A stretch of 64,000 bases of DNA from UBA4417 sp031550085 (GCA_031550085.1 JAVBOY010000021.1:1-64000), one strand, 5' to 3'. Positions 15,095-24,689 are shown, numbered from the stretch's first letter. Numbers and translations are program-made. The notes: generated by a model from the sequence alone, not told the origin.

Positions 15095-17776
15095 TTAGAA
15101 CAATGTGGTTTGTATGCCCTTGGCAGCATCGTCGTCGTCGGGAAAATCCGGAATTTCTTCCGGATCGATCAAATCTTCCAATGACAAAGGTTCATCCGGT
15201 TGGTCTGCATTTTCCAAGTCTTCAAATTCCTCCTCTGCCGGAATTTCTTCTTCATAAGGCAAGGGCTCGTTCCACGAGAGTTTTTCAACCATGCCCGCCA
15301 CAACGCGTTTTCCTTTCGCTTTCACTCCCATCAATTCGATAAAATTCTCGATATCAACCGTTTGATCTTCCGTTAAAGGTTTGGCTTTTTTCGAAAAATT
15401 TACCTGCAGCACCGGGCGGTAATCGCTGGTAACCATTTCCAGGCGGCAGGATTCGTCCTCAGGAATAAATGTAATTCTTTTATCGGTGTCTTCAATTTGA
15501 AAACGCTTTACGAAAAACGCTTTTTTGGTTTCGTTAAAATAAACAGCCGTCAATGGCCGGGACGGACTATATTTTTCAATCAAAACAATGTCTTCCTCAA
15601 AGCGGTTGCCCAAATCGAAATTCGAAAAACGGTAATATCCGGATTGGGAAACAATCAAAATCTTATCATGCTCCTTAAATGCGCCCAGCAAGGAACCGCG
15701 TTGCTCGACATTGAGGCGGAACACCACATCGTCAAACCAAATGTTGCGTGCGGATAAAGTGGAAACGCCTTTTTCCACCTGAACAATTTTCTTGACGGCA
15801 TTGCGGGTCAGGATATTTCCTTGCGAAGCGCGTCCTTTGATGGCCAAGGTGCTGAAATCGAAATCGAACTGCAACTTCTTCAAGCGGGGTTTCGCTTTTA
15901 GCTGCACACGCACAATCTCCGATTCGCCGTTGGGATTTGCCGTAAAATAAAGCACCTCGGAACCTTTGGCGCCTTTTGTCAATACATATTCTTTTTCGCG
16001 GGTGACGCCCGTTACCGAAAAACGTTTCACATACACAGCACCCAAACGGCCGTCCTGGTAAGCCATGTTGTAAATGGTGCGGTCGTCGTTTTTCTTGAAA
16101 ACATTGATGTAAATAATGTCTTTCCCCACAAAAACCTTTTCGGCGACTTTGACCACCACACAAGTCCCGTCGGCACGAAACGCAATGATATCATCCAAAT
16201 CGGAGCAATCGCACAAGTATTCTTCTTTCTTCAAACCAGTTCCGGCAAAGCCTTCCGCGCGGTTGACGTACAATTTCACATTGGTTGCCGCCACGGCTGT
16301 CGCTTCAATGCTTTCGAAACTGCGGATTTCGGTTTTGCGCCCGCGTTTGGCGCCGTATTTCTTTTTGATTTCTTCAAAATACGCAATGGCGTATTCAATC
16401 AAATTTGCCAAATGAAACTCGATTTCTTTGATTTCACTTTGCAATTGGGCCATCAGGTCGTCTGCCTTTTTAACGTCAAAACGCGTGATGCTGCTCATGG
16501 GACGCTCAATCAAACGTTTGTAATCGTCGGCTTCAATGGGACGGCTGAATACGGGGAAAAACGGCTCGAAAAGCGTGTCCAGCGCCTGGCAAATCAGCTC
16601 GAAATTTCCGGAATTTTCATACGAAGGATGTTTGTACATGCCTTCCTGAATAAAAATTTTAAGCAATGAACTGAAAAACATGCGCTCGTTCAGTTCGTGC
16701 AAACGGATTTGCAATTCCAGCTTGAGTACTTCCAAGGTTTGACGCGTACAAATCTTCAGGATTTCGGAAACACCGATAAATTCCGGCTTTTCATTAATGA
16801 TCACGCAAGCATTGGGCGATTCCGAACGTTCGCAATCGGTAAAGGCATACAAGGCGTCAATCGTTTGGTCGGGCGAAACACCGGCTTGCAAATGCACCAA
16901 AATTTCTACATGAGCAGCCGTATTGTCGTCAATTTTCCGGATTTTAATCTTGCCTTTGTCACTCGCTTTGATAATGCTGTCGATCAAATTGCCGGTGGTC
17001 GTTCCAAACGGGATTTCGGTAATGACCAAGGTCTTTTTGTCTAACTGGTTGATCCGGGCGCGAATGCGCACTTTTCCTCCGCGCAATCCGTCGTTGTAAC
17101 GTGTAAAATCGGCCAAACCGCCGGTCGGGAAATCGGGTAGTATTTGAAACTCTTGGCCCTTTAAAATTGCAATCGACGCATTGATCAACTCCACAAAGTT
17201 GTGCGGCAACAGTTTCGAAGCCAATCCGACCGCAATGCCTTCAACTCCTTGCGCCAGCAACAACGGAAACTTCATGGGAAGTACTACCGGTTCTTTGTTC
17301 CGGCCATCGTAAGAAGCTTTCCATTCCGTTGTTTTGGGATTAAAAGCCACATCCAGTGCAAATTTCGACAGGCGGGCTTCAATGTAACGGGGTGCAGCCG
17401 CACTGTCGCCGGTCAGGATATTTCCCCAGTTTCCCTGGGTGTCGATCAGCAAATCTTTTTGTCCCAACTGAACCATAGCATCGCCAATGGAGGCATCGCC
17501 GTGGGGATGATATTTCATGGTGTTGCCGATGACATTGGCAACCTTGTTGTAACGACCGTCTTCCAATTCGTACATGGAGTGCAAAATGCGGCGTTGTACG
17601 GGTTTCAGTCCATCCAACACTTCGGGAACGGCGCGTTCCAAAATAACATAAGAAGCATAATCTAAAAACCAATTTTTGTACATGCCCGACAACTGGATGG
17701 TTTTGTGCATTTCCATCGCTTCGTCCGGCTGACTTTCAATCGGTAGATCCAAAGAAGTATCTAACTCGTTGTCCAT
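15095..17776 (-). CDS. parC: DNA topoisomerase IV subunit A (GyrA/ParC family)
   Basis: This 893-residue type IIA topoisomerase A subunit breaks and rejoins DNA to decatenate and relax chromosomes. The catalytic tyrosine is Tyr131 in AAPRYIEARLS. The winged-helix signature (GLKPVQRRILHSM, residues 57-69) and KYHPHGDAS (89-96) are clear, followed by the tower and coiled-coil and then the C-terminal beta-pinwheel. The last ~60 residues form a very acidic tail ending in IQTTLF. The partner ParE is not in the window. A TACCTTTG promoter lies at 17850-17857. Assignment to ParC rather than GyrA rests on the divergent pinwheel lacking an obvious GyrA box. Confidence 0.88.
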   Translation of the reverse strand: MDNELDTSLDLPIESQPDEAMEMHKTIQLSGMYKNWFLDYASYVILERAVPEVLDGLKPVQRRILHSMYELEDGRYNKVANVIGNTMKYHPHGDASIGDAMVQLGQKDLLIDTQGNWGNILTGDSAAAPRYIEARLSKFALDVAFNPKTTEWKASYDGRNKEPVVLPMKFPLLLAQGVEGIAVGLASKLLPHNFVELINASIAILKGQEFQILPDFPTGGLADFTRYNDGLRGGKVRIRARINQLDKKTLVITEIPFGTTTGNLIDSIIKASDKGKIKIRKIDDNTAAHVEILVHLQAGVSPDQTIDALYAFTDCERSESPNACVIINEKPEFIGVSEILKICTRQTLEVLKLELQIRLHELNERMFFSSLLKIFIQEGMYKHPSYENSGNFELICQALDTLFEPFFPVFSRPIEADDYKRLIERPMSSITRFDVKKADDLMAQLQSEIKEIEFHLANLIEYAIAYFEEIKKKYGAKRGRKTEIRSFESIEATAVAATNVKLYVNRAEGFAGTGLKKEEYLCDCSDLDDIIAFRADGTCVVVKVAEKVFVGKDIIYINVFKKNDDRTIYNMAYQDGRLGAVYVKRFSVTGVTREKEYVLTKGAKGSEVLYFTANPNGESEIVRVQLKAKPRLKKLQFDFDFSTLAIKGRASQGNILTRNAVKKIVQVEKGVSTLSARNIWFDDVVFRLNVEQRGSLLGAFKEHDKILIVSQSGYYRFSNFDLGNRFEEDIVLIEKYSPSRPLTAVYFNETKKAFFVKRFQIEDTDKRITFIPEDESCRLEMVTSDYRPVLQVNFSKKAKPLTEDQTVDIENFIELMGVKAKGKRVVAGMVEKLSWNEPLPYEEEIPAEEEFEDLENADQPDEPLSLEDLIDPEEIPDFPDDDDAAKGIQTTLF

Positions 17777-17849
17777 TTTTTGATATTCTCAATATTCAAC
17801 GCTATCACAGGAAATAAACAGCGTCTCAAAGGCTACTATTTTTCAAGCG

Positions 17850-17857
17850 CAAAGGTA
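17850..17857 (-). promoter_or_regulatory. -7 promoter element of parC
   Basis: The minus strand reads TACCTTTG (TAnnTTTG consensus), about 74 bp upstream of the parC start codon, in the short region between parC and the next gene. This is the likely promoter of the parC operon. Confidence 0.55.
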
Positions 17858-17958
17858 TTGAATCTATCAAGTTGGAAATATTTTTTTATGAACAGGAAAT
17901 AGGATTTTTCCCGTTTCCAATGAAACCCAGAATGGTTCATAAAAAAATCAAAAGAATA

Positions 17959-18702
17959 CTAATTGTCTTTCAGACAGCGTACGCAGACTCCCCGCGTCTT
18001 GGAGTCATACGAACTTTTTACATCGGTTGAGGTATTGTAAAGAAAGAAATGGGTGGCCTCATAAGCGCTGTAAGCGTCGGACGTCCAAAAATACGCCGCA
18101 TTGCCCATGTTATAGATGCTATCCCCAACGGCATACCCTACAGGAAAAACCGCCATCTTAAAATCGTCTGTTCCGTTCGCTTGCTTGGACCATCCCTGAG
18201 TAGACTTTAATCGAGTAGCCGGGGCTGTTTCCAGGCGATCTACCAAGATCTGCCATTCTTTTTCGGTCGGCATATGCCAACCGTTTGGACAAATCCCTTG
18301 TCGTTTGGTGCTAAATCCCAGTGCTTGCCAGGCATTTTGAGGTAAACCCACAGCAGCCGTCCAATTGTAGAGATACCCAAATTTTTCCGCAGGCACCGAG
18401 GGTTCCTCTTTGTAATATTCTTTCGCTTTCCGGGCAGGATCCGCATGATAAGGTTTTTCCGTTGCTACCGAAAGGGGCTCCAACGTTACTCCCCAACGCT
18501 CACTTTTCGTGTCGTAGCGCGTTACCCGCAGATTCTCAGCCATCCATGTTTGGTCGCCGATTTTCACGGTTCGGTAGACATTTCCGTCAATGTCTTTAAC
18601 CGTAGACGCAAATGGACTGCCTTCCGAGTTGTCGTTTCCTTCGCATCCGGCAACCAGCAATGAAACAACAAAAGCAATTAAGAATAATTTACTTGAACTC
18701 AT
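17959..18702 (-). CDS. FISUMP-domain lipoprotein
   Basis: This 247-residue lipoprotein has lipobox LVAGC (Cys20). Residues about 37-245 match the Fibrobacter succinogenes major paralogous (FISUMP) domain: DIDGNVYRTVKIGDQTWMAENL, YNWTAAVG, CPNGWHMPTEKEW and a terminal GVCVRCLKDN. These domains occur widely in surface proteins of Bacteroidota and Fibrobacteres; no biochemical role is established. It is likely displayed on the cell envelope. The gene is alone, with 180 bp of spacer on its parC side and a longer spacer on the rpsA side. Confidence 0.92.
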   Translation of the reverse strand: MSSSKLFLIAFVVSLLVAGCEGNDNSEGSPFASTVKDIDGNVYRTVKIGDQTWMAENLRVTRYDTKSERWGVTLEPLSVATEKPYHADPARKAKEYYKEEPSVPAEKFGYLYNWTAAVGLPQNAWQALGFSTKRQGICPNGWHMPTEKEWQILVDRLETAPATRLKSTQGWSKQANGTDDFKMAVFPVGYAVGDSIYNMGNAAYFWTSDAYSAYEATHFFLYNTSTDVKSSYDSKTRGVCVRCLKDN

Positions 18703-19205
18703 CTATTTTTTTGTTTAAAATCAATATCATCACGGAGCACTTCGTTTTTTTGAATTACAAAATATTTCTAAAAACGACGTTTCAAGTTTTCTCCAAACAC
18801 CTGCAAAAAGTCAGCTCTTCCCACAATTTGTAGTGGTGTATGAAATTCCCATTGCAAGGCTTCGCAAAATTAGAATAATAATTTGCAATATCCCAGTCCG
18901 GGAGGAATTTTATGAAACCCTGCTTAAGTTCGCCATTTACAAGATCTTGCGACATCACGGTAATAAAACGTCCCACAACATACAACCCTGGTATTTCGAT
19001 AGAAAGTCTATCCTTTCTTTTGATTTTTTTTTACTTAAGAAAATAAGCAAACCGGAAAGCCAATTTGAAATAAAAAATGTAACTTTGCACCCTTAATTCT
19101 TAATTGAATTGCAAGTTTTTGATTTTCGGGAACTTAAACAGGCAATTTGATTTAAAAACCAAGTCAAACCGGCTTCCCCGAAAGCCACAATATCAAAAGA
19201 TTACC
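18703..19205. other. intergenic region and rpsA leader
   Basis: This ~500-bp stretch has no gene I can support. Two short overlapping ORFs at 18782-18985 (-) and 18833-19096 (+) show no recognisable family. The last ~115 bases form the 5' leader of rpsA downstream of the promoter at 19080-19087, with no Shine-Dalgarno sequence near the chosen start. Confidence 0.55.
19080..19087 (+). promoter_or_regulatory. -7 promoter element of rpsA
   Basis: TAACTTTG matches TAnnTTTG. Transcription would start near 19094, so the ATG at 19104 would lie almost at the transcript start, while the ATG at 19206 leaves a normal leader of about 110 bases. Confidence 0.6.
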
Positions 19206-21428
19206 ATGAGTGACGAAATGAATGTCAACGAACAAGGACTTACAGAAAACCAAGAACCGCAAGCTGTTGAAAACACGGTAGAAGAAGTTGTGGAAGTAGC
19301 TCCTGAAGTTCAAAAAGAAAACAACGAAACACCGGCTGAAAAGCCCAAAGAACGCAAAGAACGTCCCGTAGCGGTTCCGCAACAAATTCCCGGTGAATTT
19401 GATTGGGATGCCGTAGGGAAAAAACACGAATCGTATAACGAAGACGAGCGCAAACGTTTGGAAGACATCTACGACAAAACGTTAAGCACCATCAGCGATC
19501 ACGAAGTAGTAGAAGGACTCGTTGTAGGGATCAATTCACGTGAAGTAGTTGTAAACATAGGTTTCAAGAGCGACGGCGTGATTGCGCTTTCGGAAACCCG
19601 CTACAATCCGGATCTAAAAATTGGCGATGCCATTGAAGTATATGTTGAAAATCAAGAAGATTTAGGTGGACAACTTCAATTATCGCACAGAAAAGCTCGC
19701 GTATTGCGTTCGTGGGAACGCGTCAACGAATCGTTCGAACGCGGCGATATTATCAACGGTTATGTGAAATGCCGTACCAAAGGCGGTTTGATTGTTGACA
19801 TTTTCGGCATCGAAGCCTTCTTGCCGGGTTCGCAAATTGATGTGAAACCGATCCGCGATTACGACCAATTTGTGGATAAAGTAATGGAATTCAAGATTGT
19901 GAAAATCAATCACGAATTTAAAAACGTGGTGGTTTCACATAAAGCCCTTATTGAAGACGAACTGGAAGCCCAAAAACTTGAAATTATCAGCAAACTCGAA
20001 AAAGGACAAGTTCTGGAAGGCATCGTTAAAAACATTACATCCTATGGCGTATTTATCGACTTGGGCGGCGTTGACGGCTTGATCCATATCACCGACTTGT
20101 CATGGGGACGTATCAACCATCCGGAAGAAATTGTGACATTGGATGAAAAAATCAAAGTAGTCATTCTTGACTTTGATGAAGGCAAAAAGCGTATTGCATT
20201 GGGTCTGAAACAATTGACTCCTCACCCGTGGGAAGCTTTGGATTCGAACCTGAATGTAGGTGACAAAGTAAAAGGAAAAGTTGTAGTGATTGCCGATTAC
20301 GGCGCTTTCGTGGAAATCCAACCAGGTATCGAAGGTTTGATTCACGTTTCCGAAATGTCGTGGAGCCAACATTTGCGTACCGCTCAGGATTTCCTGAAAG
20401 TAGGCGACGAAATCGAAGCCGTCGTATTGACGTTAGATCGCACCGAGCGCAAAATGTCACTGGGTATCAAACAATTGATCCCCGATCCGTGGATGAATAT
20501 TTTGCAAAAATATCCGGCCCACTCCAAACATACGGCAACCGTTCGCAACTTTACCAACTTCGGTATTTTTGTTGAATTGGAAGAAGGCGTTGACGGTTTG
20601 ATTCACATCAGCGACCTGTCGTGGAGCAAGAAAATCAAGCATCCGGCTGAATTTACCAAAGTAGGCGAACAAATTGAGGTTGTAGTTTTAGACGTTGACG
20701 TTGAAAACCGTCGATTGAGCTTGGGACATAAGCAATTGGAAGAAAATCCGTGGGATGTATTTGAATCGTTATTTGCTGTAAACTCGATCCAGAAAGGAAC
20801 CATTCTGAGCATCACCGATAAAGGAGCCATTGTTTCGTTGCAATACGGTGTAGAAGGTTTTGCCCCGATACGCCATTTGCAAAAAGAAGACGGCACAACC
20901 GCTAAGGTTGATGAAGTTTTAGATTTCAAAGTGTTGGAATTTTCGAAGGAAAATAAGAAAATCGTCCTTTCGCATTCCCGCATTCACCAAGATGCAAAAG
21001 CAGATTTGAAATCAAAACAGGATAGCGAAAATGAAAGCGAAGAACAATCGACCAAGCGCGCGGTTAAAAAGTTGAAAGACAACTTGGAAAAAACGACCTT
21101 GGGCGATATTGACGCTTTGGCTTCCTTGAAAGCCACCATGGATGCCGACGATCTGGCCGCCGCCGAAAAAGCTGCTAAAAAAGCGGAACAACCGGCTGAC
21201 CTTTTTGGAGAAGCTACAGAAGAGGCTCCGGTGAAGGCGAAAAAAACAAGTAAAAAAAGTGAGACCGAAGTTGCTGAAGACTCCGAAGCGCCCAAAGCAA
21301 AGAAGTCGACCAAAAAAGTAGCTGAAGCCGAGGAAGCGGATTCCGAAGCAAAAAAACCTGCCAAGAAAGCGGCAAAAGCAAAATCGGAAGACGAGCAACC
21401 GAGTGAGCCGACCGATTCGGAAAACTAA
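19206..21428 (+). CDS. rpsA: 30S ribosomal protein S1
   Basis: S1 binds mRNA on the small ribosomal subunit and helps start translation. This 740-residue protein has six S1 OB-fold repeats, roughly between residues 85 and 590; each has a GxVxxIxxYGxFVxL-type core, and repeats 3-5 end in DGLIHISD-type motifs. An unusually long tail (about 600-740) is rich in Lys, Ala and Glu with repeated KK/AKK motifs. The start is chosen at MSDEMNVNEQG; an upstream in-frame ATG at 19104 would add 34 residues (basic, unlike S1) and falls too close to the promoter. A strong terminator follows at 21452. Confidence 0.96.
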   Translation: MSDEMNVNEQGLTENQEPQAVENTVEEVVEVAPEVQKENNETPAEKPKERKERPVAVPQQIPGEFDWDAVGKKHESYNEDERKRLEDIYDKTLSTISDHEVVEGLVVGINSREVVVNIGFKSDGVIALSETRYNPDLKIGDAIEVYVENQEDLGGQLQLSHRKARVLRSWERVNESFERGDIINGYVKCRTKGGLIVDIFGIEAFLPGSQIDVKPIRDYDQFVDKVMEFKIVKINHEFKNVVVSHKALIEDELEAQKLEIISKLEKGQVLEGIVKNITSYGVFIDLGGVDGLIHITDLSWGRINHPEEIVTLDEKIKVVILDFDEGKKRIALGLKQLTPHPWEALDSNLNVGDKVKGKVVVIADYGAFVEIQPGIEGLIHVSEMSWSQHLRTAQDFLKVGDEIEAVVLTLDRTERKMSLGIKQLIPDPWMNILQKYPAHSKHTATVRNFTNFGIFVELEEGVDGLIHISDLSWSKKIKHPAEFTKVGEQIEVVVLDVDVENRRLSLGHKQLEENPWDVFESLFAVNSIQKGTILSITDKGAIVSLQYGVEGFAPIRHLQKEDGTTAKVDEVLDFKVLEFSKENKKIVLSHSRIHQDAKADLKSKQDSENESEEQSTKRAVKKLKDNLEKTTLGDIDALASLKATMDADDLAAAEKAAKKAEQPADLFGEATEEAPVKAKKTSKKSETEVAEDSEAPKAKKSTKKVAEAEEADSEAKKPAKKAAKAKSEDEQPSEPTDSEN

Positions 21429-21451
21429 TTTTAATCCCTTGTAAATGAAAG

Positions 21452-21480
21452 ACCGGTTCTCCAATCGAACCGGTTTTTTT
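21452..21480 (+). terminator. rho-independent terminator of rpsA
   Basis: An 8-bp perfect stem ACCGGTTC/GAACCGGT with a 7-base loop is followed by a run of T, 24 bp after the rpsA stop. Confidence 0.9.
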
Positions 21481-21553
21481 ACTTAAAGACAATTTTTTTT
21501 TATTTTTTACCGTTTTCGATTCAATTTTCTAAAACACAAACCTACTTAAACTT

Positions 21554-22285
21554 ATGCACATTGAGGACGAACTAAAAGGAATGACGGATGATGAATTAAT
21601 TCGCAATGCAATTACTGGAAAAGACTGGAATGAAATAAAAACACACGACTCCTGGTCGGTATTCAAAATCATGTCCGAGTTGGTCGATGGTTTTGAAAAA
21701 ATGGCGCGTATCGGCCCTTGTGTTTCCATTTTCGGGTCGGCAAGAACCAATCAGAATGATTCGTATTACAAATTGGCCGAAGAAATCGCCTATATCCTCA
21801 CCAAAAAGGGATTTGGGGTAATTTCAGGGGGAGGACCGGGAATTATGGAAGCGGCAAACAAAGGCGCTCATTTCGGCGGTGGCCGTTCGGTAGGCCTCAA
21901 TATTGATTTGCCTCACGAGCAAAATTCCAACCCGTTTATCGATCCCGATAAACTGATTACCTTCGATCACTTTTTTGTCCGGAAAGTGATGTTTATGAAA
22001 TATTCTCAAGGATATATCGTTTTACCCGGGGGATTTGGAACGCTGGACGAACTTTTTGAAGCCGTCACATTGATTCAAACCCATAAACTGGTTCGTTTCC
22101 CCATTGTATTGGTAAGAAAAGAATACTGGGGCGGTCTGGTAGATTGGATCGTAAACCAGGCGCTCGCAAAGGGGAATATTTCCGCAGCCGATATGAATAT
22201 TTTTTCGGTAGTGGATGATGCGACCTCTGCCGTTTCGATCATTGAAGAATATTACAACAAATATGCCCTCAAACCGAATTTTTAA
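21554..22285 (+). CDS. LOG-family Rossmann protein (TIGR00730, nucleotide phosphoribohydrolase type)
   Basis: This 243-residue protein belongs to the LOG family, known in bacteria as nucleoside 5'-monophosphate phosphoribohydrolases that release the base from AMP-like nucleotides. The hallmark PGGFGTLDE (PGGxGTxxE) lies at residues 158-166, and the glycine-rich GGGPGIMEAANKGA is at about 95-108. The N-terminal ~40 residues are extra and charged. It is cytoplasmic. It is transcribed from its own unit downstream of the rpsA terminator. Its physiological substrate in this organism is unknown; annotation as lysine decarboxylase, sometimes seen for this family, is incorrect. Confidence 0.9.
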   Translation: MHIEDELKGMTDDELIRNAITGKDWNEIKTHDSWSVFKIMSELVDGFEKMARIGPCVSIFGSARTNQNDSYYKLAEEIAYILTKKGFGVISGGGPGIMEAANKGAHFGGGRSVGLNIDLPHEQNSNPFIDPDKLITFDHFFVRKVMFMKYSQGYIVLPGGFGTLDELFEAVTLIQTHKLVRFPIVLVRKEYWGGLVDWIVNQALAKGNISAADMNIFSVVDDATSAVSIIEEYYNKYALKPNF

Positions 22286-22317
22286 CCCATTTGTTAGGAG
22301 ATTTTTTTTAAAAGTTG

Positions 22318-22325
22318 TATTTTTG
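22318..22325 (+). promoter_or_regulatory. -7 promoter element of the lipoprotein gene
   Basis: TATTTTTG matches TAnnTTTG, about 108 bp upstream of the ATG at 22433. A TTTG at 22290-22293 might be the -33 box, but its spacing is a few bases too long. Confidence 0.5.
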
Positions 22326-22432
22326 GCACATCTTTTGACTTAATGATTGTACAGGATGCAATTTTTCGGTTTAACAAAATCTTAAATAACTAAATCAACT
22401 ATCACCAAAATAATAACTAAAAAAGAAAACAC

Positions 22433-23317
22433 ATGAAAAAAATCAGTTCATTATTAGCCATCATGATGATGCTTCTTGCAATTCCCGCAATTTTTACCTC
22501 TTGTAAAGATGACGAAGAAAGCAATCCCCCAACATTAGCTTTTGAAGCCGGTACGGGTTATGTATCATCAAATGCCACGGTTAATGCTAACGAAGCATTT
22601 ACAGTAGGTGTTCGCGCCACTGCCAATGCTACATCCAATTCAAAACTTGTTAATTTCAAATTTGAACTTGTTTCGGGAAGCGAAAGAAAAATTATGCATG
22701 ACTCGACGTTCAGCAGCAGTACCTACCTTGTTGATTATCCCATTACCCTTTCAACAGCAGGCACATACACTTTGTATTTCACGGTAAAGGATAAAGCCGG
22801 CGAATCAACCGAAAAAACCTTGACCATTACTGTAAAAGCTGCTACGGTTGACGAAATCAATGCATATACAGCTAAAATTTTAGCTGCTCAGGATGCTTCC
22901 GGTGGAAGCGCTTTTGCTTCCACAACCGGTGCCGTATTCACAAAAGCTGATGCTAAAACCAATGCCGCTATTGTTGATTTTATCTATTATTACAGCACCA
23001 CTGCTTCGACTGGCGCTGAAATGATTTCACCCAAATATGCTCAAACGAATTATTCAACCTATGTTTCGGGTTGGTCCGTTTTAAACGAAACCAAATTCAC
23101 CGGATTATTAACTTCCGTTGATTTTGCTGCTATTGCAACCGGAGCTGATATTGCTGCTTTGGTTACCAACCCAAGCAACGACCGGGCAACGACACTCGTT
23201 GTAGGTTCCACTTTTGGATTCAAAACGGCAGCCGGAAAGCTGGCAGTTGCAAAAGTTACTGCATTGTCTGGCACAACAGCCGGCTCAATCACGATTGACG
23301 TGAAAGTTCAAAAATAA
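22433..23317 (+). CDS. surface lipoprotein with Ig-like domain
   Basis: This 294-residue lipoprotein has a signal ending in lipobox FTSC (Cys24). After an acidic KDDEES linker, residues about 35-135 look like an immunoglobulin-like beta-sandwich; KDKAGESTEKTLTITVK is typical of a terminal strand. Residues 140-294 are Ala-, Thr- and Ser-rich and have no recognised motif. Such proteins are usually displayed on the Bacteroidota cell surface. It is a single-gene unit with its own promoter at 22318 and terminator at 23337. Confidence 0.8.
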   Translation: MKKISSLLAIMMMLLAIPAIFTSCKDDEESNPPTLAFEAGTGYVSSNATVNANEAFTVGVRATANATSNSKLVNFKFELVSGSERKIMHDSTFSSSTYLVDYPITLSTAGTYTLYFTVKDKAGESTEKTLTITVKAATVDEINAYTAKILAAQDASGGSAFASTTGAVFTKADAKTNAAIVDFIYYYSTTASTGAEMISPKYAQTNYSTYVSGWSVLNETKFTGLLTSVDFAAIATGADIAALVTNPSNDRATTLVVGSTFGFKTAAGKLAVAKVTALSGTTAGSITIDVKVQK

Positions 23318-23336
23318 TTTGAATTTCTAATTTCAT

Positions 23337-23370
23337 AAAAAAGGTGCAATGCAAATTGCGCCTTTTTTTA
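23337..23370 (+). terminator. rho-independent terminator of the Ig-like lipoprotein gene
   Basis: An imperfect stem GGTGCAAT/ATTGCGCC with a short loop is preceded by A-rich and followed by T-rich sequence, about 20 bp after the stop codon at 23317. Confidence 0.8.
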
Positions 23371-23385
23371 TTCCCAATAACTCGC

Positions 23386-23393
23386 TATTTTTG
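23386..23393 (+). promoter_or_regulatory. -7 promoter element of the lipid kinase gene
   Basis: TATTTTTG matches TAnnTTTG, 28 bp upstream of the ATG at 23421 and directly after the preceding terminator. Confidence 0.55.
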
Positions 23394-23420
23394 TAACCGT
23401 TTTGCAATTGTTTTATAACA

Positions 23421-24311
23421 ATGGATTCCTCAAAAGCCAAAATTCTTTTTATCGTAAACCCCAAAGCCGGTGTTACACCGAAGTTTACATCGGTGATGAA
23501 AATGCTGATCGAAAAGCTTTTCGACACGAAGAATTTTGATTGCAAAATCGAATTTACCACCCACCCGCAGCATGCCACCAAACTGGCTGAAACGGCCGTC
23601 CGGGATTGCATCGATATCGTCGTAGCAACCGGTGGCGACGGAACAGTGAACGAAATCGCACGGGCTTTGGTAAATAGCAATACCAAACTGGGAATCCTGC
23701 CTACCGGATCGGGAAACGGTTTGGCCAGGCATTTACGCATCCCCTTAATGCTACCCAAAGCCCTAAAAGTCATTTCTTTGCAAAAAATCAGGGAAATCGA
23801 TACCTTGGAAGTCAACGGGATGTTTTGCGCAAGCATTGCCGGAATCGGCTTCGATGCCATGGTAGCCAAACAATTCGCACGTTCCGAAATCCGGGGGCTA
23901 TTCTCATACATGCGGATTGTGTTGAAAAACTTTGTGCGTTACAATGCACAAGACTACATGCTGACCATTGATCAGGTTTCCGTGAAACGCAATGCATTTA
24001 TGATTTCCTTTGCCAATAGCGATCAATTCGGATTCAAAGCCAGCATTGCGCCCCAAGCTGCTATTGACGATGGGTTTGTGGATATTTGCGTAATCCAGAA
24101 GCCTTCGTTGTACCGGGCCATTCCATTGGTGTATCGCCTGTTCAACGGCACATTCGGAAAAACCGGCTATGCCGAATATTTGCGCGGGCAACAGATTCAA
24201 ATTTCAAATCCCGAAATGGTTTTTATGCACATCGACGGGGATCCGGTGGAACTTAACGGCGATATGGTGGTGGGCGTAAAACCGCTCTCGCTGAAAGTGA
24301 TCGTACCATAG
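23421..24311 (+). CDS. diacylglycerol/lipid kinase family protein (YegS-like)
   Basis: This 296-residue enzyme is expected to phosphorylate a diacylglycerol, sphingosine-like or related lipid using ATP at the membrane surface. The catalytic-domain signature ATGGDGTVNEIARAL starts near residue 69 and continues to GILPTGSGNGLARHL at about 95-109. The C-terminal beta-sandwich ends with IDGDPVELNGDMVVGVKPLSLKV, typical of the family. In Bacteroidota, sphingolipid synthesis makes a long-chain-base substrate possible, but this is inference. SUI1 (24338) follows after 26 bp and may be co-transcribed. Confidence 0.93.
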   Translation: MDSSKAKILFIVNPKAGVTPKFTSVMKMLIEKLFDTKNFDCKIEFTTHPQHATKLAETAVRDCIDIVVATGGDGTVNEIARALVNSNTKLGILPTGSGNGLARHLRIPLMLPKALKVISLQKIREIDTLEVNGMFCASIAGIGFDAMVAKQFARSEIRGLFSYMRIVLKNFVRYNAQDYMLTIDQVSVKRNAFMISFANSDQFGFKASIAPQAAIDDGFVDICVIQKPSLYRAIPLVYRLFNGTFGKTGYAEYLRGQQIQISNPEMVFMHIDGDPVELNGDMVVGVKPLSLKVIVP

Positions 24312-24337
24312 TTTTCAATTTTACCCTGTCTACTCGC

Positions 24338-24682
24338 ATGTCTGCCTCCAACGATAACCGCCGCAACATTGTGTATTCCACCAATCCGGATTTTCAATAC
24401 AACAATCCGGAAAATAAGGAAATGGAAACATTGCCGCCACAACAGCAAAACTTGCGGGTCCAATTGGATAAGAAACAACGGGGCGGAAAACAAGTGACTT
24501 TGGTCACCGGATTTATCGGAAAAGCGGACGATTTGGAAGCGTTGGGAAAATTGCTGAAATCGAAATGTGGTGTGGGCGGATCCGCCAAAAACAACGAAAT
24601 CCTTATCCAGGTCGATCATCATGCCAAAATACTGGAAATCCTTTTAAAAGCAGGATACAAAGCCAAGCAAAGCGGAGGCTGA
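24338..24682 (+). CDS. SUI1/eIF1-like translation factor (YciH family)
   Basis: This 114-residue protein matches the SUI1/eIF1-like domain over residues about 35-110, with LDKKQRGGKQVTLVTGF and GVGGSAKNNEILIQVDH as the conserved core. In bacteria, YciH-type proteins bind the 30S subunit and can affect initiation fidelity. The N-terminal ~30 residues are a flexible extension. The gene lies 26 bp downstream of the lipid kinase gene and converges with the HMA gene, with only 7 bp between their stops. The pairing with the kinase is probably only an operon coincidence. Confidence 0.9.
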   Translation: MSASNDNRRNIVYSTNPDFQYNNPENKEMETLPPQQQNLRVQLDKKQRGGKQVTLVTGFIGKADDLEALGKLLKSKCGVGGSAKNNEILIQVDHHAKILEILLKAGYKAKQSGG

Positions 24683-24689
24683 TCCCATT

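Noticed and set aside
18782..19096. Two overlapping ORFs in the rpsA upstream gap
   Set aside because: Neither has a recognisable family, a promoter or a neighbour context; they overlap on opposite strands.
19104..19205. Longer rpsA start at 19104
   Set aside because: The 34 extra residues are not like S1 and the ATG lies about at the transcription start; the ATG at 19206 has a normal leader and family N terminus.
21554..22285. Lysine decarboxylase annotation
   Set aside because: The PGGFGTLDE motif belongs to the LOG phosphoribohydrolase family.
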